6,862 nucleotides of DNA. Source: Pyrinomonadaceae bacterium. GTDB taxonomy: Bacteria > Acidobacteriota > Blastocatellia > Pyrinomonadales > Pyrinomonadaceae. The translations under genes were made by a program, and so were the position numbers. Shown piece after piece: positions 1 through 4,036 of this stretch (within the stretch, counting starts at the first letter, position 1; each line of letters begins with the position of its first letter). The notes below the pieces were generated by a model. The model worked only from the letters and a program-made list of their open reading frames with translations, was not told where the DNA came from and made no database searches. Where the stretch lies: positions 1-6,862 of the forward strand of contig JAJAYR010000061.1 of the NCBI GenBank assembly GCA_026786155.1, given 5' to 3'.

Positions 1-119
1 GCCTTCCGCCAACTGCCTTCCGCCAACTGCCTTCCGCCAACTGCCTTCCGCCAACTGCCTTCCGCCTTCTGCCAACTGCCAACTGCCTTCCGCCTTCCGC
101 CTTCTGTCAATTGACTTCT
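1..119. repeat. Heptanucleotide tandem array, 17 units, open at the left edge
   Basis: The stretch divides exactly into seventeen 7-base units with no gaps. Seven are GCCTTCC, six GCCAACT and two GCCTTCT. The last two (GTCAATT at 106-112, GACTTCT at 113-119) are degenerate. The first eight units alternate strictly GCCTTCC/GCCAACT, giving four perfect 14-bp repeats at 1-56. The variable positions are 4-5 (TT or AA) and 7 (C or T), and AA units always end in T. The degenerate pair contains the perfect palindrome GTCAATTGAC (106-115). The array starts at the window edge, so its full length is unknown. It lies directly 3' of the minus-strand acyltransferase and shares two bases with its stop codon. 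Heptanucleotide arrays of this general kind (STRR) are known from filamentous cyanobacteria. No coding role is visible. Confidence 0.93.
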
Positions 120-927
120 ATTTACAAAGTTCTTCCGCAATCGCGCCGCGCACTTTTATCAGCAAATCAGCTAAATCTTTTTCGGCGGTCAAGTTTTTAG
201 TTTCAATCGGCGGCAGCAAAATCATCTCGCACGTCGCCGGATTTGCGGTGTTTTGCCGTTTGCCCATCGCGTAATCGGTATTCTTCATAGCGACGGGAAT
301 TATCGGGAAGCCGGTTTCGAGTGCCATATAAAACGCGCCTTTTTTGAACGGCAAAAGTTCGCCGCGCATCGCCCGCGTGCCTTCGGCGAACACGCCGAAC
401 GAAATGCCTTCACGCAGTTTATCGCCCGCGTTTTTCATCGTCCGAATCGCTGATTCGGTGTTCGTGCGGTCAATGGCGATGACGTTGACGTAGCTCATAA
501 ACTTTCCGGCGACCATCCAGTCGAGCATTTCTTTTTTGGCGATGACCCCCATTTTTTTGCCGGTGTAGGCAAACATCATCGCCGTATCGAGATACGAACG
601 ATGGTTGGAAATAAAAACGTAAGATTGATTGGCGGCGAGATTTTCCTGCCCGCGCACGACGATTTTCATTCCCGACCAGCGCATCCAAGACCTCGCGCCC
701 CACGCCGCAAAAGGATAAGCGTATTCCCGGTCGCCTTTGATGCGGGCGACGAGCATTATCGGCGGCATCAAAAATAAAAAGAAAACTGCGAGAATCGAAA
801 GCGAAAAATAATAGCGCAGTTTTCCCGTCAGCGACGACACGTTTTTTGTGCTAAAATTTTCGGGAAACACGATTTTCTCGTTTTTAGCCAACTCTTCCGA
901 AAAGGTTTTTAAATAATGTTCAGACAT
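118..927 (-). CDS. plsC: 1-acyl-sn-glycerol-3-phosphate acyltransferase (PlsC/LPLAT family)
   Basis: This 269-residue protein should transfer an acyl chain to lysophosphatidic acid, giving phosphatidic acid at the inner face of the cytoplasmic membrane. One hydrophobic segment at about residues 39-62 is the likely anchor. The four family blocks are present in order. NHRSYLD holds the catalytic HX4D pair (His109, Asp114). VIAIDR lies at about 149-154. FAEGTR (180-185) is followed by LLPFKKGAF in the phosphate-binding region. FPIIPVA spans 207-213. The length fits the family. The frame stays open upstream into the neighbouring peptidase gene, but that extension is antisense to a clear CDS, so I take ATG at 927, before MSEHYLK. 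No Shine-Dalgarno is visible there. In-frame GTG codons at 868-870 and 838-840 are weaker alternatives. The start overlaps the divergent peptidase start by 12 bp. Several paralogues per genome are common, so exact substrate preference is uncertain. Confidence 0.93.
   Translation of the reverse strand: MSEHYLKTFSEELAKNEKIVFPENFSTKNVSSLTGKLRYYFSLSILAVFFLFLMPPIMLVARIKGDREYAYPFAAWGARSWMRWSGMKIVVRGQENLAANQSYVFISNHRSYLDTAMMFAYTGKKMGVIAKKEMLDWMVAGKFMSYVNVIAIDRTNTESAIRTMKNAGDKLREGISFGVFAEGTRAMRGELLPFKKGAFYMALETGFPIIPVAMKNTDYAMGKRQNTANPATCEMILLPPIETKNLTAEKDLADLLIKVRGAIAEELCK
849..857 (+). promoter_or_regulatory. Candidate extended -10 promoter for the M14 peptidase gene
   Basis: TGCTAAAAT reads as an extended -10 box (TGn followed by TAAAAT at 852-857), about 58 bases before the peptidase ATG. 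No good -35 hexamer lies at the right distance. It sits inside the acyltransferase coding region, as any promoter of this gene must because the two starts overlap. This is pattern matching only. Confidence 0.27.
901..905 (+). promoter_or_regulatory. Ribosome binding site supporting the peptidase start at 916
   Basis: AAAGG (within GAAAAGG, 899-905) lies 10 bases before ATG 916. Together with the signal peptide that begins right after this ATG, it supports 916 as the start. Confidence 0.5.
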
Positions 928-3336
928 AATTACGCCGAAAAAATTTACAGTTTGTTTATTTTGCTGTGCCTCGTAACTTTCGCGCAAGCGCAGAAGAAAA
1001 TCAACGAAACGCCAATCGCCAAAAATGCCATTCCGTCGCCGAAACAGATTTTGGGATTTCACCCGACCGCTGACAAAACCATCGCCGATTGGTCGCAGAT
1101 TACGAATTATTTTCAAAAACTCGATGCCGCAAGCGACAAAGTGGCGGTCAAAGAAATCGGTCAAACGACGCTCGGCAAACCGTTCATCGTCGCCTTTATT
1201 TCGTCCGCTGACAATATCAAAAATCTCGATAAATACCGGCAAATCAATCAAAAACTCGCCGACCCGCGCCAAATCAAAGACGAAACGGAACGCGCCGATT
1301 TAATTGCCAACAGCAAAACGATTGTTTCGATTTCCTGTTCGATTCATTCGACGGAAATCGTCGCGTCGCAAATGTCTATGAATCTCGCGTTCGAGTTGGC
1401 GACGGCGACTGACGATGAGACGAAAGAAATTTTGAACAACACGATTTTACTGTTGATTCCGTCGGCAAACCCGGACGGAATAGATATTGTGGCGAATTGG
1501 TATCGAAAAACTTTAGGAACGCCTTCGGAAGGAACTTCGCCGCCGGAACTCTATCATCATTACGCCGGACACGACAACAACCGTGATTGGTTTATGCTCA
1601 ATCTAAAGGAAACGCAGGCGGTAACGAAACTCTTTTGGCAGGAATGGTTTCCGCAGATTGTTTATGACGTTCATCAGATGGGACAAAACGGGGCGCGGTT
1701 TATTATTCCGCCGTTTTTCGACCCGCCGAATCCGAACATTCCGCCGCTGATTCTGCGCGAAGTCGGCGTCATCGGCTACAAAATGGCGGCAGATTTGCAG
1801 GCTGAAAGGTTTGCGGGCGTGGCGACGAACACGACTTTCGATACGTGGTGGCACGGCGGTTTTCGCTCCGCGCCGTATTATCACAATTCCATCGGCATTT
1901 TGTCGGAAGCGGCGAGCGCGAATCTGATGTCGCCGGTTTATATCACGCCGGAAAAAATGCAGAATCAGAAATCGCGCGGGCTGAATTCGCCGCTCGAAAC
2001 CGCGACGAATTTTCCGCAAGTCTGGCAGCCGAAATACTGGGGCGCGGGCGACATCGCCGCGATGGAAATGATCGCTTCACGCGCCGTTTTGCAGATGGCG
2101 GCGAAGTTTCGGCGCAATTATTTGCAGAATTTTTACGAATTAAATCGCGCCGCTTCGCAAACGAATTCCAATCCGAATCAGCCGCTCGCTTACGTCATTT
2201 TCGCCGGACAGGGACGCGAAGAAACGGTTTCGCGCTTCATCGAAATTCTGCTGGCGCAGGGCATCGAAGTTCACCGGATGAACCGCGAACTGAAAACTTC
2301 GATTCCGTTCACACAGGCGATTCACACGGAAGTTCCCTTGAATAGTTTCCTGATTTTTCTCGACCAGCCGCAGCGCAATAATGTCGAAGCGTTGTTCGGC
2401 AAACAAATTTATCCGAATCGCGTGGACGAAAAAGGCAATGTTGACGCGCCGTATGATGTCGCGGGCTGGACTCTGCCGCTTCAGATGGGCGTGGAAACTT
2501 ATCCGGTTTCGCAAATCGTCGAATATCCGAACAGCGCACGGAAACTCGAAAAGATGACGGACATCAATCAAGTTCGCCAAACTTTGAACCTCGAACCGGC
2601 GAAAGAAGCGTTTGCGAAACTGCCGAATCCGTTGAAGACGAATCCGAGAATCGGACTTTATAAAGGTTTCGCGGCTTCGATGGACGAAGGCTGGACGCGA
2701 TTCGTTTTCGATACGTTTCAAGTTCCTTTTAAATCTGTTTCCGACGCTGATTTTCGTAACAATAATTTGGATTATGACGCGATTATTTTGCCTTCGGACG
2801 ACGAAAAAGAAATCGTCAACGGCTTGAGCGCGGAAAAATATCCGAAGGAATTCGCGGGCGGAATCGGCGAACAGGGAATCGAGAATTTGAAGAAGTTCGT
2901 CGAAAACGGCGGGAAACTTATTTGTTTCGACGATTCCTGCGAAATGATAATCAAGCGGTTTAATCTGCCGATAAAAGATGTTTTAAGCGGCTTGAAACGC
3001 GGCGAATTTTATTGTCCCGGTTCGATTTTGTCGCTCGACGTTGATAACAAAAATCCGTTGGCGAAAACTTTCGGCAAACAAATCGCCGCGTATTTTATCA
3101 ATAGTTCGGCGTTTGAAATCACCGACGCAAGCAAGGTCAAATCAGTAGCGACTTATGCGGCGAAGAACGCGCTTTTGTCGGGTTGGCTGTTGGGCGAAAA
3201 ATATCTGAACGGCAAAACCGCGCTCGCCGAAACCGATTACGGCAAAGGAAAAATCGTGCTGTTCGCGTTCCGCCCGCAGCATCGCGGGCAAACTTTCGGG
3301 ACGTTTCCATTGATCTTCAATGCGTTGGAAAAATAG
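916..3336 (+). CDS. Secreted M14-family zinc carboxypeptidase-like protein with C-terminal amidotransferase-like domain
   Basis: This 806-residue protein is predicted to be exported. It has a signal peptide at 1-25 (hydrophobic core SLFILLCLVTF, cleavage after AQA). Residues about 55-400 form an M14 carboxypeptidase-like catalytic domain. The zinc-ligand HxxE lies in CSIHSTE (His144, Glu147). PSANPDG is at 182-188. NNRDW at 221-225 matches the Asn-Arg substrate-binding pair. A third zinc ligand is likely His253 in YDVHQMG, and Glu331 in LSEAAS is the probable catalytic glutamate. A linker region follows (about 420-570). Residues about 578-806 resemble a class I glutamine amidotransferase-like fold, with GLYKGF, DAIILPS, FVENGGKLI and a closing YGKGKIVLFAFRPQHRGQTFGT. 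I see no clear Cys-His-Glu triad there, so this part may be structural or ligand-binding. The substrate is unknown; peptides or peptidoglycan stem peptides are plausible. The ATG at 916 is chosen for its ribosome binding site and signal peptide. The gene faces the metallothionein gene and shares a terminator with it. Confidence 0.92.
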   Translation: MFRHNYAEKIYSLFILLCLVTFAQAQKKINETPIAKNAIPSPKQILGFHPTADKTIADWSQITNYFQKLDAASDKVAVKEIGQTTLGKPFIVAFISSADNIKNLDKYRQINQKLADPRQIKDETERADLIANSKTIVSISCSIHSTEIVASQMSMNLAFELATATDDETKEILNNTILLLIPSANPDGIDIVANWYRKTLGTPSEGTSPPELYHHYAGHDNNRDWFMLNLKETQAVTKLFWQEWFPQIVYDVHQMGQNGARFIIPPFFDPPNPNIPPLILREVGVIGYKMAADLQAERFAGVATNTTFDTWWHGGFRSAPYYHNSIGILSEAASANLMSPVYITPEKMQNQKSRGLNSPLETATNFPQVWQPKYWGAGDIAAMEMIASRAVLQMAAKFRRNYLQNFYELNRAASQTNSNPNQPLAYVIFAGQGREETVSRFIEILLAQGIEVHRMNRELKTSIPFTQAIHTEVPLNSFLIFLDQPQRNNVEALFGKQIYPNRVDEKGNVDAPYDVAGWTLPLQMGVETYPVSQIVEYPNSARKLEKMTDINQVRQTLNLEPAKEAFAKLPNPLKTNPRIGLYKGFAASMDEGWTRFVFDTFQVPFKSVSDADFRNNNLDYDAIILPSDDEKEIVNGLSAEKYPKEFAGGIGEQGIENLKKFVENGGKLICFDDSCEMIIKRFNLPIKDVLSGLKRGEFYCPGSILSLDVDNKNPLAKTFGKQIAAYFINSSAFEITDASKVKSVATYAAKNALLSGWLLGEKYLNGKTALAETDYGKGKIVLFAFRPQHRGQTFGTFPLIFNALEK

Positions 3337-3339
3337 AAA

Positions 3340-3362
3340 TTAGCCACGAATAACACGAATTA
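3340..3362 (+). repeat. Short 9-nt-period repeat (site A)
   Basis: Four to eight bases after the peptidase stop lie two 9-base units, CACGAATAA (3345-3353) and CACGAATTA (3354-3362), preceded by TTAGC. The spacing and the CnCnAAnnA pattern match the repeats at 3870-3963 and, more loosely, 6552-6580. I read it as a member of a dispersed non-coding repeat family. Confidence 0.55.
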
Positions 3363-3482
3363 TTTTTGATTTTTGCGAAAAATGCGGAAGCCCGCACGAA
3401 GTAAGGGCGCGAAAACACAGTAACTTCGCTCGGCTCCGGGCGTGTTTCTGCAACGCGCGTTTTCGCAAACCAATTTTTGATT
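3362..3482. repeat. REP/MITE-like palindromic mini-element
   Basis: A 98-base core (3372-3469) has perfect 10-bp terminal inverted repeats, TTTGCGAAAA at 3372-3381 and TTTTCGCAAA at 3460-3469. It is flanked by 10-bp direct repeats ATTTTTGATT at 3362-3371 and 3473-3482. The right copy is separated from the core by three bases. Inside are further hairpins: TGCGG/CCGCA (3383-3396), GCCC/GGGC (3390-3408), CGAAGT/ACTTCG (3397-3428), AAACAC/GTGTTT (3413-3447) and GCGCG/CGCGC (3407-3458). GCGAAAAC (3409-3416) could also pair with GTTTTCGC (3459-3466). There is no ORF. It may be a REP-type pair or a small non-autonomous element; mobility is inference. Confidence 0.5.
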
Positions 3483-3496
3483 GGTATAAAAGCTAA

Positions 3497-3536
3497 AAGA
3501 AAAAAGCCCCGATAAAATTATCGAGGCTTTTTTCTT
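3497..3536. terminator. Bidirectional intrinsic terminator between convergent genes
   Basis: The arms are 3497-3515 and 3518-3536, with a GCCCCGATAA / TTATCGAGGC core, A-tracts on the left and T-tracts on the right. In the plus-strand RNA the stem has one C.A mismatch (3509/3524). In the minus-strand RNA the same position becomes a G.U wobble, so the hairpin is fully paired and is followed by a U-rich run. It therefore suits the metallothionein transcript best but could end both. The right arm overlaps the metallothionein stop codon. Confidence 0.88.
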
Positions 3537-3687
3537 AGTCGTCGCAGCCGCTGTGTCCGCAATCGCATTTGATGTCGGTGATGTCGCTTTCACCGTTGGC
3601 TTGACAGCTTTCGCTGCAATACTCTTCGCCTTCGCCAACCGTGCAGACACAAATTTCGTGTCCGCATTTATTTGTTTCTTCTGCCAT
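3535..3687 (-). CDS. Small SmtA/BmtA-type bacterial metallothionein
   Basis: This 50-residue Cys-rich protein should bind Zn(II)/Cd(II) as a cytoplasmic thiolate cluster. It has eight cysteines (8, 13, 15, 24, 28, 41, 43, 48) and two histidines (10, 45), arranged CxHxxCxC, then YCSESC, then CDCGHSGC. YCSxxC and the CGHxGC tail match the prokaryotic metallothionein family typified by cyanobacterial SmtA. In SmtA the first block is CxCxxCxC, so here His10 occupies a cysteine position, and the tail ends in acidic residues instead of a final Cys. The start is ATG at 3687, because a strong AAAGGAG lies 7 bases upstream. The frame extends ten codons further to an ATG at 3717 with no comparable site. 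The stop lies inside the terminator stem. It is probably a single-gene transcript, and metal-responsive control is inferred from the family only. Confidence 0.9.
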   Translation of the reverse strand: MAEETNKCGHEICVCTVGEGEEYCSESCQANGESDITDIKCDCGHSGCDD

Positions 3688-3694
3688 AAATTTT

Positions 3695-3701
3695 CTCCTT
3701 T
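3695..3701 (-). promoter_or_regulatory. Strong Shine-Dalgarno of the metallothionein gene
   Basis: AAAGGAG on the minus strand lies 7 bases upstream of ATG 3687. It decides that start over the in-frame ATG at 3717. Confidence 0.85.
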
Positions 3702-3733
3702 GGTTTTCAAAAAACAACAGTCAATCGTGAACA

Positions 3734-3750
3734 AGCAACCGTTCGTTGCT
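3734..3750. promoter_or_regulatory. Dyad upstream of the metallothionein gene, candidate operator
   Basis: AGCAAC (3734-3739) and GTTGCT (3745-3750) form a perfect 6-5-6 dyad, about 47 bases upstream of the metallothionein start. SmtB/ArsR repressors that control such genes bind dyads near the promoter, but this sequence does not match their usual operator closely. Its role is speculative. Confidence 0.25.
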
Positions 3751-3801
3751 CTTTTAGACTATTCAATCGGTGATGGAATGGCAACTAAAGAATCGAATTT
3801 T

Positions 3802-3817
3802 GAAAAACCGGTTTTTC
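3802..3817. other. Perfect 16-bp palindrome
   Basis: GAAAAACCGGTTTTTC is fully self-complementary with no loop, which suits a dimeric protein-binding site better than an RNA hairpin. Short CGAA (3794-3797) and TTCG (3821-3824) flanks extend the symmetry loosely. It lies in the divergent spacer, about 115 bases from the metallothionein start and 220 from the SpoIID start. Confidence 0.4.
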
Positions 3818-3869
3818 GCCTTCGTTAGCCAACGTAATTCAGGTTGCCGGTAATTAAGATTTGAAGATG

Positions 3870-3963
3870 TTCAACCGCGAAAGACGCGAAAGACGCTAAA
3901 AATAATGTCAGACAATTGAGAAATTTTCTTTTTTCCGCGTCTTTCGCGTCTTTCGCGGTTGAA
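3870..3963. repeat. Long inverted repeat built of 9-nt units (site B)
   Basis: The 27-base arms at 3870-3896 and 3937-3963 are perfect reverse complements around a 40-base loop. Each arm contains CGCGAAAGA twice in tandem (3876-3884 and 3885-3893 on the left) plus a third, decayed unit: CGCTAAAAA at 3894-3902 on the left, CGCGGAAAA on the right read in reverse. Both arms begin TTCAAC. The pair looks like two head-to-head copies of a dispersed repeat. Transcribed, it would form a very stable hairpin about 75 bases before the SpoIID start. No U-tract follows, so it is not a typical terminator. Confidence 0.9.
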
Positions 3964-4036
3964 TGCCTTTTGGGTTTTGATAACGGCAACTTCGGTTAAC
4001 GTAAAAAAACATTTCACATTTTCGCCGCTTGATTTT

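Larger units (their letters stand above)
3688..4036. other. Divergent intergenic spacer between metallothionein and SpoIID genes
   Basis: These 349 bases hold the metallothionein ribosome binding site, two short palindromes (3734-3750 and 3802-3817) and the long inverted repeat at 3870-3963. I see no convincing ORF and no tRNA. Both genes must start here, but no clear -35/-10 pair stands out for either. Reading back from the SpoIID frame, the TTG at 3959 lies in the inverted repeat and is not a credible start. Confidence 0.8.

Noticed and set aside
1..119. CRISPR-like array
   Set aside because: Units are only 7 bases, contiguous and without spacers, and no cas genes are near.
928..1272. In-frame N-terminal extension of the acyltransferase by 115 residues
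   Set aside because: It is antisense to the signal peptide and catalytic domain of the M14 gene, has no family similarity, and would make the protein much longer than its family.
1603..2721. Long antisense and alternative-frame ORFs within the M14 gene
   Set aside because: They are Arg-rich, low-complexity shadow translations of a clear CDS, with no motifs and no ribosome binding sites.
3360..3734. 124-codon minus-strand frame overlapping the metallothionein gene
   Set aside because: It runs through the terminator and the palindromic mini-element and conflicts with the metallothionein frame, which has a strong ribosome binding site and a recognised Cys pattern.
3553..3828. Plus-strand 91-codon frame antisense to the metallothionein gene
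   Set aside because: It is hydrophobic only because it complements the Cys/Glu-rich gene; it has no ribosome binding site or homology, and it crosses the palindromes.
3977..4006. TTGATA followed by GTAAAA as a promoter for the SpoIID gene
   Set aside because: The spacing is 18 bases and the -10 match is poor, and AT-rich spacers produce such pairs by chance.
3959..4036. TTG at 3959 as the start of the SpoIID protein
   Set aside because: The codon lies in the inverted repeat arm, and the extra 26 residues would precede and spoil a normal signal peptide that begins at ATG 4037.
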